Positions 9,996 to 19,669 of a DNA stretch of 42,005 bases are shown piece after piece. Origin of the DNA: Planctomyces sp. GTDB lineage: Bacteria > Planctomycetota > Planctomycetia > Planctomycetales > Planctomycetaceae. Numbering within the stretch: the first letter of the stretch is position 1; each line of letters begins with the position of its first letter. Location: NCBI GenBank assembly GCA_005778115.1, contig SXKJ01000059.1:1-42005 (forward strand). The letters run 5' to 3'. The notes under the pieces were generated by a model. The model was given only the letters and a program-made list of their open reading frames with translations. It ran no database searches and had not been told where the DNA came from. The translations under genes were made by a program, and so were the position numbers.

Positions 9996-10832
9996 TCACT
10001 TGGACGACTTCGGCCGTTCGCGAATCTGCTTGGCGAGAAACTTCGCAGTTACATCACCGATCACGTGATAACCGGCGAGATTCGGATGCCGGTCGGCAAA
10101 CCAACCCGGCAGGTCGCGAAAGTGGGCGTCGAGCCGATTATCCATCACGACGACCGAGCCTCCTTGAACGAACGGCTTGACCCACTCGCGATGCTGCTCC
10201 GGAATTCTGTCGAGCGAGTAGCGACGGTAGTTGAGCATGTTCTGCCCGTGAGCCAGTTCCGCTTGATACCGCGTGTAGACATCGAACAGCGGCAACTTCT
10301 CGTCTTCGGCCACTTGCTTGATCAGCCCGTTGATTCGCGCATCATTCTCCGGTGTGAGATAGGGGATGATCGTGGTGGGAAAAATCTTGACCTGAGGAAA
10401 ATCCTTACGCAGCCGAGCAATCAAGTCGCGGAAGTCCTGCGGAAAGTTTTTGGCGAAGTCCTCGCGTTTGCTGTTGTCGTTCAAACCGTAACGAACGAAG
10501 ACGTAGTCTATGCCCGGCAACTTGGCGATCTCGCGTTCGTAGCGTCCACCAGTCAGCAGGCCATGAATGAACTCTCCATCGCGTCCTTGATTGATGACGT
10601 TGGTCGGCGGCAAATCCTTCTCTGTCGCCAGCAGCAAACGAATCACGTCCTCCAAGTGCGGTCCCTCGCGATGCGTGATTCGGCAGACACTTCCAATCGT
10701 CGTGCTGTCGCCAAGCAACAGGATTTGCAGCTTCCCTTCATGCTCGGCCCGGGCGACTTCTGCCCCAGCCGAAAGCAGAACGACCACTCCCACTAATACG
10801 ACAAACATGTTGCGGGCAAGAAATTTCGGCAT
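9996..10832 (-). CDS. SGNH/GDSL hydrolase family protein
   Basis: KLQILLLGDSTTIGSVCR (GDS block), VFVRYGLNDNSKR, DRHPNLAGYHVIGD. Confidence 0.8.
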   Translation of the reverse strand: MPKFLARNMFVVLVGVVVLLSAGAEVARAEHEGKLQILLLGDSTTIGSVCRITHREGPHLEDVIRLLLATEKDLPPTNVINQGRDGEFIHGLLTGGRYEREIAKLPGIDYVFVRYGLNDNSKREDFAKNFPQDFRDLIARLRKDFPQVKIFPTTIIPYLTPENDARINGLIKQVAEDEKLPLFDVYTRYQAELAHGQNMLNYRRYSLDRIPEQHREWVKPFVQGGSVVVMDNRLDAHFRDLPGWFADRHPNLAGYHVIGDVTAKFLAKQIRERPKSSK

Positions 10833-10862
10833 GACGATGACTCCTGAGAACGTAAACAGAGA

Positions 10863-10880
10863 ACGGCCGCCCTCGGCCGT
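10863..10880. repeat. Short perfect hairpin (ACGGCCG-CCCT-CGGCCGT)
   Basis: acggccgccctcggccgt upstream of the GDSL gene. It shares the GGCCGAGGGCGGCC core with the inverted repeat at 30668-30738. Confidence 0.7.
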
Positions 10881-11221
10881 CTTGATTCTTCGTCATCCAA
10901 TCATGTGCAACTCAGACGAGCAAGAGTGGCCACCCCCTGACAGGCTTGGTGAGGGTTGGCCTTCCGCGATGGAGTCGAGTTTTTCAGCCGTGGCTCGGCA
11001 TTGGTCAGGTTGCCAGAGGATCAAACTCTGTGTCGCGTGGGGTGGTCTCGGCCAGTGCTCAACACGTCGTGAAAAAGACTGTGCGTCCCCTTTCCGTACG
11101 GAATTTGAAACTTCAAAACGGACGTGCCGAGCCCGTGTCAGCCTTTTGCCTTTTTGATGCGCTGGACCCACAATGCCGCCCCGTTGATTCGATTCCAAAA
11201 CCCTCACAGGGAGCCTGCCTC

Positions 11222-12247
11222 ATGCGAGCATTCATTCGTCCTGCCGTTCTGTTTGGTTTTAGCGTTGTCGTCGCGTCTGCGTGGTGTGTTGCGGATCGTT
11301 CGCCGGTCGCGAGCGCCGCGGCCCCGAAGGGGATCGTCGCGATCACCGTCGAGGACGCGAAGAAGGATTCGGACTTCGCCATTCAAGGCGAGTATGAAGG
11401 GCAACTCGGCGGTCAGGACGATAAGAAAAAGTGGGGTTTGCAAGTGATCGCGCTGGGGAACGGGAAATTCCACGCGGTCGCTTACGCCGGTGGATTACCG
11501 GGAGCTGGTTGGGACAAGAACGAAAAACTCGAAGTCGATGGAAGCGTGCAGGACGGCGTCGCGACGTTCAATGGAGAGAAGGGATCGGCCACGATCAAGG
11601 ACGGAGTTGCCACCATCAAGCATCCGGATGGCAAGTCACTCGGCGAGATGAAGCGTGTCGACCGCAAGAGCCCGACGATTGGTAAGAAGGCACCGGAAGG
11701 GGCGGTCGTTCTGCTCGATGGGAAGTCGGGCGACGCTTTCACCGATCCCAAGAAGTTCGTGGATGGCCTGATGTCGCAAGGCATCACCAGCAAGCAGAAG
11801 TTTCAGGACTTCTCGTTGCACATGGAATTCTTGCTGTCGTACATGCCGGCCAGTCGCGGTCAGGGCCGAGCCAATTCCGGCTGTTACTTGCAGGGCCGCT
11901 ATGAGGTGCAGATCCTCGACAGCTTCGGCCTCTCTGGTGAGCACAATGAATGCGGTGGCATCTACACGATCAAGAAGCCCGACGTGAATATGTGCCTGCC
12001 GCCGCTCGTTTGGCAGACCTACGACGTCGAATACACCGCGGCTCGCTTCGATGCGGACGGCAAGAAGACCAGCAACGCCAAGCTGACGGTCTCACACAAC
12101 GGCGTACAAATTCACAAAGACGTCGAATTGCCGAAGGCCACGACCGCCGCGCCGGTCGCTGAGGGTGCCGAACCCGGCCCGATCTACATTCAAGATCACG
12201 GCAATCCAATTCGTTTTCGCAACATTTGGGTCGTTGAGAAGAAATAG
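11222..12247 (+). CDS. DUF1080 (3-keto-disaccharide hydrolase-type) domain protein
   Basis: Signal peptide MRAFIRPAVLFGFSVVVASAWCVA; ANSGCYLQGRYEVQILDSFG, ECGGIYTIKKPDVNMCLPPLVWQTYDVEYTAARF, IRFRNIWV. Confidence 0.88.
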   Translation: MRAFIRPAVLFGFSVVVASAWCVADRSPVASAAAPKGIVAITVEDAKKDSDFAIQGEYEGQLGGQDDKKKWGLQVIALGNGKFHAVAYAGGLPGAGWDKNEKLEVDGSVQDGVATFNGEKGSATIKDGVATIKHPDGKSLGEMKRVDRKSPTIGKKAPEGAVVLLDGKSGDAFTDPKKFVDGLMSQGITSKQKFQDFSLHMEFLLSYMPASRGQGRANSGCYLQGRYEVQILDSFGLSGEHNECGGIYTIKKPDVNMCLPPLVWQTYDVEYTAARFDADGKKTSNAKLTVSHNGVQIHKDVELPKATTAAPVAEGAEPGPIYIQDHGNPIRFRNIWVVEKK

Positions 12248-12263
12248 TACGACCGTCCGCCGG

Positions 12264-12341
12264 CGCTCGTAGTGACCCCATTTATGGGGTCGCGGGCACT
12301 GCCGACCCGACCCGACCCGATAAATCGGGTCACTACGAGCG
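12264..12341. repeat. Branched inverted repeat between convergent genes (15-bp outer stem plus inner hairpins)
   Basis: Outer arms cgctcgtagtgaccc (12264-12278) / gggtcactacgagcg (12327-12341). Inner gaccccatttatggggtc hairpin and a cgacc tandem (cgacccgacccgaccc). Confidence 0.85.
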
Positions 12342-12345
12342 TTTG

Positions 12346-15042
12346 TTAGCTCACGAACCGCTTGTGCCCGGTGGCGTCGAATTCGGCCAGCGTGTTGCTG
12401 AGTTCGCGCTGGATCGACGCGAGCCGGCTGGCGTCGGTGATTTTCTTCCCCGCGCGATCGGTGACGTAGAAGGCATCCAGCACCTGGTCGAGATGCGTCG
12501 CGATCTTGGCCAGGTCAATCGACAGCTCCAACCGAAAAATCGCACGGCTGATCGTGTAGAGCAGACCCGGCCGGTCGTGCGCGAAGACGCAGACGATGTT
12601 GCAGCGATCCGAGGAATCGTTGTCGATCGTCACGCGGTTGGACAGATCGCTGATTCGAGGCTTGACCGTCCCCCAATCGAAGCGGCGTGAGCGATGAAAC
12701 ATCTCATCGACTTTGACTTCCTTGCGGAGCATGCGGGCGATCACTTGGCCGACTTCGTCCATCCGGTGCTTCGGCACCGGGCCGGCGAAGTCCGTGTCGC
12801 GGACATCAAAGACATCCACCACGATGCCCTCGGTCGTCGTACAAATCTGAGCGGACAGGATCTCCAGCCGCTGTGACGTTAGCGTGCCGGCGATGCGGTG
12901 GAAGCAGCCTTCGGAGTTCTGCCGATCGAGTACGATGCGGTACTCGACGGTATCGGTCCCGGCATCGTGATTCGCCGTGACCACGATTTGTCCCGGCTGC
13001 AAGCGGCGGATGATTTCCAAGTCGGACGCGATGCGATCGCGCGGCGTGCCGAGCAAATAGTGCGGCGGGAATTGCTTCAAATGCTGATCGAACCAGTGGG
13101 CGAGTTGTTGCCGCTCCTCGTCCGCCGCGCTTTTGGGAATCAACGTCCTCATGACATGCTCGCGGACTTTTACGAGCCGTTCCTCTTCCAGGAACTGCGC
13201 GTGCTTGCCGCTGAGAATCAGCATCGACCGGTCGTAAAGATCGGTGAGCAACCCCGCCTTCCAATCATTCCAGATTTCCGGGCCGACAGCGGAGATGTCC
13301 GCGACGGTCAACACAAAGAGCATCGTCAACCGCTCGGGGCTGCCGGCCAGGTGGCTGAATCTCGCCAGTTCACCGGGGTCAGCGATGTCGTGACGGAAGG
13401 CAATATCCGCCATGACCAGATGCTTGTGAACCAGAAACATCAGCATCTCGCGCTGCGTCTCTGGCAGACCGAAGCGGACGGCGATCTTCTCGGCGATGCC
13501 TCGTCCGACATCCGAATGGTCCTCGACTCCCCCCTTACCGATGTCGTGCAGCAACATCGCGAGGTGCAACACCGATTTGAGTTTGACCTCACGGTACGCG
13601 GCTCCGATCGGATTGTCGACTTTTTCAAACGATTCGATGATCGACATCGCTCGCAGCGTATGCTCATCGACGGTGTAGCTGTGATAGGCATTGAATTGCA
13701 GCAGGCAGCGGACACGAGCGAACTCTGGCAAGAGAATCTCCAGCACGCCGGTGTCGTGCATCGCCCGCAGTGTCGCCCCCAGACTTCCGCGCGGTTCGAG
13801 AATCGCCAGAAACAGCCGCGAGCATTCAGGATCGACGCTCCCGCCCAGCTTGGGGACCGCCTGGCGAATGCGTTCGAGCACTCGCGGCGCGATCGACACG
13901 TTCTGCCGCGCCGCCGTCAGAAACAGCCGCAGGACGTTGTGCAAATCAGAACACACCGCATCCAGTCGTCCCGGCGAGACGTCCAATCGTGAATGACCGA
14001 TCAAGAAATGCCCATCCTGTCGCCGCATCAACAGCCGATCGAGCAGCCAATCTTTCAGCGGCTGCCGGCGATGCTGAGCGATAAATCGCGTGACCACCGC
14101 CGAGATCAGGGACGTGTGCTGAAAGTATTGCTGCATGAAGCGTTCGACCGGAAGCTGCGCCGGAGTCGCTTCGATGCCACGCTTCTCGGCGATCCGCAGT
14201 TGCTCCTCGCGAGTCAGCCGATCCTGCGGCTTGCCGGCCGCGAAGTGCAGGTCCATCCGAATCTTCATCAGGAATTCCTGCGCGGAAATCAGATGCCGAG
14301 CATCCTCGCTCGTCAGCGCCCCGTTGAGTCGCAGCGAGTCAATACCGGGAGCTCCATACCAGGCGAAGCCGACCCAGCGCAGCAGATGCAGATCGCGCAG
14401 CCCGCCCCGCGAGCATTTGATATCCGGCTCAAGCTGCTGCACCGCTCCGCCATGCTTGAGCAACTCCGCTTCGCGGTTGGCGATGGCGGATTCAAAGAAG
14501 GCTCGCCGCCGACGTCGCACGACAGTCCGCTCGAACTTCCGCTTGAGCTTGGCGACCAAATCGGACGACCCCCACAGCGACTGCATTTCGAGCAACGACG
14601 TCGCGACAGTCGAATCCTCTAGAGCCATCGCGATGGCTTCCTGCGGCGTGCGGACGCTGCGACCAAGGTCCAACTGCGCGTCGTACAAACTGTGCTGGCA
14701 GCGATTCGAGACCTGCTTGAACTCTTCGCCAACCGACGGCTCGTACAAAAACATCAAGTCGATGTCGGAATACGGAGCCAACTCGCCCCGCCCCGTCCCC
14801 CCGACCGCAACCAGCGCCGAACGCCGAGCCAACTTCTCCGACACCTCCGGCGAAACGATCGACAAAGCTTCCAGCCATTGCTCGACAACAAACGCTCGAA
14901 AGCCATCCGACAACGCCGTGGCCGTCTGCGCGCCCCCCGCGCCATGCTCAAATTGTTTCCGGCCGCGCTCGCGAATTTCGGCGATGCGACTACGGAGAGA
15001 TTCCAGGTGGTTGGCGTTAATCGCGGGAGAGATCGTGGTCAT
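12346..15042 (-). CDS. glnD: [Protein-PII] uridylyltransferase / uridylyl-removing enzyme
   Basis: 898 aa. Nucleotidyltransferase motif VAVGGTGRGELAPYSDIDLMFL; HD motif HLAMLLHDIGKGG; C-terminal ACT-like repeats. Confidence 0.93.
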   Translation of the reverse strand: MTTISPAINANHLESLRSRIAEIRERGRKQFEHGAGGAQTATALSDGFRAFVVEQWLEALSIVSPEVSEKLARRSALVAVGGTGRGELAPYSDIDLMFLYEPSVGEEFKQVSNRCQHSLYDAQLDLGRSVRTPQEAIAMALEDSTVATSLLEMQSLWGSSDLVAKLKRKFERTVVRRRRRAFFESAIANREAELLKHGGAVQQLEPDIKCSRGGLRDLHLLRWVGFAWYGAPGIDSLRLNGALTSEDARHLISAQEFLMKIRMDLHFAAGKPQDRLTREEQLRIAEKRGIEATPAQLPVERFMQQYFQHTSLISAVVTRFIAQHRRQPLKDWLLDRLLMRRQDGHFLIGHSRLDVSPGRLDAVCSDLHNVLRLFLTAARQNVSIAPRVLERIRQAVPKLGGSVDPECSRLFLAILEPRGSLGATLRAMHDTGVLEILLPEFARVRCLLQFNAYHSYTVDEHTLRAMSIIESFEKVDNPIGAAYREVKLKSVLHLAMLLHDIGKGGVEDHSDVGRGIAEKIAVRFGLPETQREMLMFLVHKHLVMADIAFRHDIADPGELARFSHLAGSPERLTMLFVLTVADISAVGPEIWNDWKAGLLTDLYDRSMLILSGKHAQFLEEERLVKVREHVMRTLIPKSAADEERQQLAHWFDQHLKQFPPHYLLGTPRDRIASDLEIIRRLQPGQIVVTANHDAGTDTVEYRIVLDRQNSEGCFHRIAGTLTSQRLEILSAQICTTTEGIVVDVFDVRDTDFAGPVPKHRMDEVGQVIARMLRKEVKVDEMFHRSRRFDWGTVKPRISDLSNRVTIDNDSSDRCNIVCVFAHDRPGLLYTISRAIFRLELSIDLAKIATHLDQVLDAFYVTDRAGKKITDASRLASIQRELSNTLAEFDATGHKRFVS

Positions 15043-15152
15043 GCGGCGTCAGAAAATAGAAAGCGTCGGGTCCGTCCGTTTCAGAACGGACGAACTATCG
15101 GCAGACGAACCAAAAATGTCGAACGAGTTTGGCGAGCGATCCGGGGTTATCT

Positions 15153-15231
15153 ACTTCGGAATTTCGGAATTGGCAGAGAGTGGTTATGAAGTAGGTCAGC
15201 TTTCCGTCGGCCGATTCCGAAATTCCGAAGT
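15153..15231. repeat. 18-bp inverted repeat in the divergent glnD / hypothetical intergenic region
   Basis: acttcggaatttcggaat (15153-15170) / attccgaaattccgaagt (15214-15231). Confidence 0.85.
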
Positions 15232-15276
15232 GCCTGATCCGTTGTTGACACAATGTAAAATTCGGAGAAGCAGATC

Positions 15277-15537
15277 ATGACGAGATCAGAAGCCGAGACA
15301 ATCGCGATAGCTCATGTCCAATGCGACCGACCGCAATTGACACATGTCGTCAACGCGGCGCTTTTCACGGACGCGACTCTGGCCGAAATCCCCGATCGCA
15401 TCCGAAAGAAGTTTCCGTCACCGCCATTTTGGTCAGTGGCTTTGAATCTGGAAGAGCCGCCCGATGAGGTTAATTCCTTGCACTGCGTGTGCATCTTTGT
15501 TTCCGACACAACAGGCGAAGTCGTCAAAAAAACCTGA
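15277..15537 (+). CDS. Small hypothetical protein, possibly immunity-protein-like
   Basis: MTRSEAETIAIAHVQ...FWSVALNLEEPPDEVNSLHCVCIFVSDTTGEVVKKT; preceded by cggagaagcagatc. The TGEV-type ending and the neighbouring Imm35-like gene suggest an immunity-like fold. Confidence 0.55.
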   Translation: MTRSEAETIAIAHVQCDRPQLTHVVNAALFTDATLAEIPDRIRKKFPSPPFWSVALNLEEPPDEVNSLHCVCIFVSDTTGEVVKKT

Positions 15538-15631
15538 GAAGATAGGGCAGCGCAAAGGTGTCAGGAGACGTTTCTGGGGAAATCGCCGGTAATTGGGATT
15601 CTGACGCCATTTCTCACTGGGAACTATCAAC

Positions 15632-15970
15632 ATGTTTTCCAAATTTGACGCAACCGAGGCAGTACGGGCAATTCTTCGGCAACTGCATCCGGATGCTTTG
15701 GGTGACGATGCGATTGAAGTCGTTGACGGTGCGACGATTGAATTCGAAACCGGATGGATGTTTTTCTACGATCGTAAACGTGCCTTAGAAACAAACGACA
15801 TGAATGACATGTTGTTTGGGAACGCACCATTGATTTTTGAAAAAGACACGGGGCGAGTCTTCGTGACCGGAACTGCTGAAGATCCTGATGCCTATGTCGA
15901 GCGCTTCTGTAAAACTGGCTCTCCCTTCGAAATGCCTATTGAGCCATCGTGGATCATTTCGCAGGAATGA
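15632..15970 (+). CDS. YrhB / Imm35-like immunity protein
   Basis: IEFETGWMFFYDRKRALETNDMNDMLFGNAPLIFEKDTGRVFVTGTAEDPDAYVERF matches the Imm35/YrhB pattern (W-FFY ... L.GNAP.i.....G.v..tGTA). Confidence 0.75.
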   Translation: MFSKFDATEAVRAILRQLHPDALGDDAIEVVDGATIEFETGWMFFYDRKRALETNDMNDMLFGNAPLIFEKDTGRVFVTGTAEDPDAYVERFCKTGSPFEMPIEPSWIISQE

Positions 15971-16022
15971 CGGAAAGCGGACGCAGCCTTTTTCGAGAAC
16001 CCGGGAAGTGATTGCCTCAGCG

Positions 16023-17261
16023 TCACTCATACCGCAGGGCTTCGATGGGATCGAGGCGGCTGGCTCGGCGGGCGGGGTAGTAGCCGAAGAAGACTCCGAC
16101 GGCGGCGGCGAAGATGAACGCTGCCACGGCGGCGATGATCGAGACTTCGTGCTTCCAGGGTGTGCCACTGGTGAATGCGTTGATCAGCGAGACGACTCCG
16201 ATGGACGCTCCGATGCCCAGCGAGAAGCCGATCACGCCGCCGATGCACGACAGCAAGACCGCTTCCACCAGGAACTGTCGCAAGATGTCGCCGGAGCTGG
16301 CTCCCACCGCCATGCGGATGCCGATCTCGCGAGTTCTCTCGGTGACGGAGACCAGCATGATGTTCATGATCCCGACACCGCCGACCAGTAGCGAAATGCC
16401 CGCGATCGCGGAGAGCATCAGCGTGAGCGTGCCGGTCACTACGCCGAAGATGTTGGCGATCTCGGTCGTGTTTTGGACGACGTAATCGCGAGGCTCGCCG
16501 GGTTGGATGCGGTGCCGCTCGGCCAGCAGTTGGTCGATTTCGTTTTGAGCTTCGGACATCAACAGCGTCGAACGGGCCGACGCCATGATCGCGTTGACGT
16601 TGTCGAATTCGGAACCGCTCAGCCGCTTGCGAACCGTCGTGTAGGGCATCAGAACGATGTTGTCCTGATCCTGGCCGACCATGTTGGCTCCCTTCTTTTC
16701 GAGCACGCCGATGACTCGGAACGGGATGTTCTTGATGCGGATGCTCTCGCCGATCGGATTAGTCGTTTGAAACAGTTTGGCGACCAGCGTGTATCCGATG
16801 ACGCAGACCTTGTTCGCGCTGGCGATGTCGCGTTGGGTGAAGAACTCACCTCGGCGGAGCGGCCAGTTGCGAACCAACAGATAATCGCTGCCGACTCCCT
16901 GCATGTCCTGCGGGCTGAAGTTGGAGTTTCCGTAGATGACCTTCGCAGAGGCTCCGACGATCGGGGATGTTGCGAGTATCGACGGACAATCCTCCGAGAT
17001 CCGGGCGGAATCGCGAGCGGTCAACGTGACGGTGGCCTGAGAAAGTCCCTCGCGCCGCCGGTTGCCCGGAAAGATCACGATCACATTCGTGCCAATTGCC
17101 TCGAACTGACCCTGCACGAGCGAGCTGGCACTCTGGCCGAGCGACACCATCGTCGTCACGGCCGCAATTCCGATCACAACGCCCAAGACGGTCAGACTCG
17201 CACGCATCTTGTTCTTCGCAAGAGCTCGCAATGCGACCCGGAGAGTGAGGAGCAAGCTCAT
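16023..17261 (-). CDS. ABC transporter permease, MacB/FtsX family
   Basis: ALAKNKMRASLTVLGVVIGIAAVTTMVSLGQSA; MacB periplasmic core; GGVGIMNIMLVSVTERTREIGIRMAVGA; RRASRLDPIEALRYE C-terminus. ATGA overlap with the upstream adaptor gene. Confidence 0.93.
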   Translation of the reverse strand: MSLLLTLRVALRALAKNKMRASLTVLGVVIGIAAVTTMVSLGQSASSLVQGQFEAIGTNVIVIFPGNRRREGLSQATVTLTARDSARISEDCPSILATSPIVGASAKVIYGNSNFSPQDMQGVGSDYLLVRNWPLRRGEFFTQRDIASANKVCVIGYTLVAKLFQTTNPIGESIRIKNIPFRVIGVLEKKGANMVGQDQDNIVLMPYTTVRKRLSGSEFDNVNAIMASARSTLLMSEAQNEIDQLLAERHRIQPGEPRDYVVQNTTEIANIFGVVTGTLTLMLSAIAGISLLVGGVGIMNIMLVSVTERTREIGIRMAVGASSGDILRQFLVEAVLLSCIGGVIGFSLGIGASIGVVSLINAFTSGTPWKHEVSIIAAVAAFIFAAAVGVFFGYYPARRASRLDPIEALRYE

Positions 17262-18544
17262 CGCGGCGGCCCCATCGGAAGGGCTTGCACGCCGGTAACG
17301 AGCATGTCTCCTTTTTGGAGATTGCCCGTGACCATCTCGGTGAATCGGCTGTCGCTGAGGCCGGTCGTGACCTCCACGGCTCGCAGAAGGTTGCCCTCCG
17401 CGACCCAGACATGTCGGCGGTGGCGATCTTTCCGAAGCTGCGCACGTTCTTGAGCGGACAGCAACTTCTCCGACTGCTGAGCCTCTTCCTGTTCGTCGTT
17501 GGGATTCGCCTGGGCCTGGCCTTCGAGAATAGAAATGTCTGCCGGCCGAACTTGCTTGGCATTGGGATAGAACCGCAACGCCGCGTTGGGAATCTTGATC
17601 ACGTCGTCGCGATGATCGACTTGAAACGAGAGGCTCGCGGTCATGCTGGGGAGCAAATCCAGATCAGGGTTCTCGGCCGAGACGACGACTGGATAGGTCA
17701 CGACGTTTTGAGTCGTCGTCGCCGCCAGCCGGATCTCCAGAATCGTGCCGTTGAACAATTTCTCCGGATACGCATCGACCGTGAACGTGGCCGGATACTT
17801 CTTCTGCTGAGCCAACTTGATCCAGCCGATGTCCGCCTCATCGACGGAGGCGTGGATGTGCATTTCTTTCCGCATGTCGGGAGCAACGATGAAGAGTTCC
17901 GGCGTTTGAAACTGAGCGGCCACCGTTTGTCCCGGATCAATTTTTCGTTCGATGACGATGCCATCCACGGGGGAGAGAATCTTGGTGTAGTTCAGATTCG
18001 CTTGCGAGTTCTCCAACGTGGCCTGGGCTTGAGCCACCGCGGTTTCGGCGACCTTGAGCTGCGCGTCCAACGACAACCGCGAGAACTTGAACTTGTCCAT
18101 TTCCGCCTGGGCGATGAAGGTCTCGTCTTCTGTTCGCAAGGCGATCGCTCGCTTCTCGTCGTTGATCGCCTGCTGCAACTGAGCTTTGACGCGAAACACG
18201 TCTGCTTCACGGCTCGCCAGCGAGGCTTCGTCGCGCGAAACGTTCGCCTGATAGAGAGTCGGATCGACCGTGGCCAGCAGGTCGCCGACCTTGATCTCTT
18301 GATTGAACCCGCAGAAGAGTTCTTTGATCGGCCCCGACACGAACGACCCAATGACGACTCGCAACTTCGGCTTGACGGTCCCGGTCGAGTTTACGACCGA
18401 GATGATGTCCCCCTGCTCGACCGTCGCGGTGCGCCAGAGGATTTTGTTGCGCTTGGCCCAGGATTCGGCCATCGGTTTGTAGGCGGCAGCGCCAATTCCG
18501 GCCAGAATCAGCAAGACAACAATCAGTTTGATAAGAAATCGCAT
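17258..18544 (-). CDS. Efflux periplasmic adaptor (HlyD/MacA-like)
   Basis: MRFLIKLIVVLLILAGIGAAAYKP; VEQGDIISVVNSTGTVKPKLRVVIGSFVSGPI; ILSPVDGIVIERKIDPGQTVAAQFQTPELFIVA. Confidence 0.9.
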   Translation of the reverse strand: MRFLIKLIVVLLILAGIGAAAYKPMAESWAKRNKILWRTATVEQGDIISVVNSTGTVKPKLRVVIGSFVSGPIKELFCGFNQEIKVGDLLATVDPTLYQANVSRDEASLASREADVFRVKAQLQQAINDEKRAIALRTEDETFIAQAEMDKFKFSRLSLDAQLKVAETAVAQAQATLENSQANLNYTKILSPVDGIVIERKIDPGQTVAAQFQTPELFIVAPDMRKEMHIHASVDEADIGWIKLAQQKKYPATFTVDAYPEKLFNGTILEIRLAATTTQNVVTYPVVVSAENPDLDLLPSMTASLSFQVDHRDDVIKIPNAALRFYPNAKQVRPADISILEGQAQANPNDEQEEAQQSEKLLSAQERAQLRKDRHRRHVWVAEGNLLRAVEVTTGLSDSRFTEMVTGNLQKGDMLVTGVQALPMGPPR

Positions 18545-18668
18545 GACGGGATCAACCCGGTTTTGTTGGGATAGCAGAAACCGCAAAGTTGCGGATCGGT
18601 AATTACCCAGCGGAATCGGTTTTCGTTTCGGACATCCGGTCGAAGGCGGCCAAGAGTGAGACCTCTCT

Positions 18669-18728
18669 CCGAACCGCGACCGTTAGGGAGCGGTCAGCGT
18701 TGACCGCTCCCTAACGGTCGCGGTACGG
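18669..18728. repeat. Long inverted repeat, family A copy 2 (28-nt arms, one mismatch, GCGT loop)
   Basis: ccgaaccgcgaccgttagggagcggtca / tgaccgctccctaacggtcgcggtacgg; same core as 857-916. Ends 27 nt before the ATPase ATG. Confidence 0.95.
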
Positions 18729-18755
18729 ATTTCGGCGAACACGACGGGGATCGTA

Positions 18756-19484
18756 ATGGCTTTGATTGAAATTCGTGATGTGTGCAAGGTCTACGATTTG
18801 GGCGAGGTCAAAGTCGAGGCCCTGAAGAACGCGCATCTGACCGTCGAGAAGGGGGAGTACATCGCCCTGATCGGCCCCTCTGGTTCGGGCAAGAGCACGC
18901 TGATGAACACGCTGGGCTGTTTGGATCGCCCAACGAGCGGCAGCTACAAACTGGCCGGCGAGGAAGTGGCGACGATGTCGGGCAACGAGCGTGCTCGCAT
19001 TCGCAATCAGCGGATCGGCTTCGTCTTTCAGAATTTCAATTTGCTGGCGCGAACCTCCGCGATCGAGAACGTCGAGCTGCCGCTGCTGTACTCGCGAGGC
19101 ATCTCCTCTTCCGAACGGCATCGCCGCGCGATTGAGAAGCTCAAGCTGGTTGGGCTTGGCGAGCGGCTCGATCATCATCCGACGCAACTCTCTGGCGGAC
19201 AGCAACAGCGTGTCGCGATCGCGCGCGCTCTCGTTAACGAACCAGCAATCCTGATGGCGGACGAGCCGACCGGGAACCTCGATTCCAAAACCAGCCGCGA
19301 AGTCATCGCCTTGTTCCGCGAACTCAATGAGCAAGCGGGCATCACGGTCATCCTAGTGACGCACGATCAAAACGTGGCTCGCCACGCCAAACGAATCATC
19401 GTGCTGCGTGACGGCGGAGTCGTTTGCGACACCACCGACTTTCACCAAGCTACCCAAGCGCTTCAGGCGGAACTTCCAGAGTAA
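18756..19484 (+). CDS. ABC transporter ATP-binding protein (MacB/LolD-type)
   Basis: Walker A GPSGSGKST; LSGGQQQRVAIARAL signature; Walker B ILMADEPTGNLD. Confidence 0.95.
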   Translation: MALIEIRDVCKVYDLGEVKVEALKNAHLTVEKGEYIALIGPSGSGKSTLMNTLGCLDRPTSGSYKLAGEEVATMSGNERARIRNQRIGFVFQNFNLLARTSAIENVELPLLYSRGISSSERHRRAIEKLKLVGLGERLDHHPTQLSGGQQQRVAIARALVNEPAILMADEPTGNLDSKTSREVIALFRELNEQAGITVILVTHDQNVARHAKRIIVLRDGGVVCDTTDFHQATQALQAELPE

Positions 19485-19669
19485 TCCGCAAGCAGCCCCC
19501 AATCGGCAGACGATGAACCATTGGAATTCTTTAACGCGGCGAAGCCGCAACTACGTAGCCGTCATCGCTCCGCGTGACGAGCCGATGCCAGAACAAGTTG
19601 CGATTCGGACAGACTCGCAGCCGCTGGGACACTTCTACGTAATATCGCTTTGTCAGTCTGGACTCCGGC

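Noticed and set aside
10893-11207. 104-aa minus-strand ORF with its surrounding intergenic sequence
   Set aside because: Low-complexity translation, no clear start signal and no recognisable family; left unannotated.
12898-13992. 364-aa plus-strand ORF, with other ORFs at 13993-15280
   Set aside because: Antisense shadow of glnD; no recognisable domain, and glnD motifs are continuous on the minus strand.
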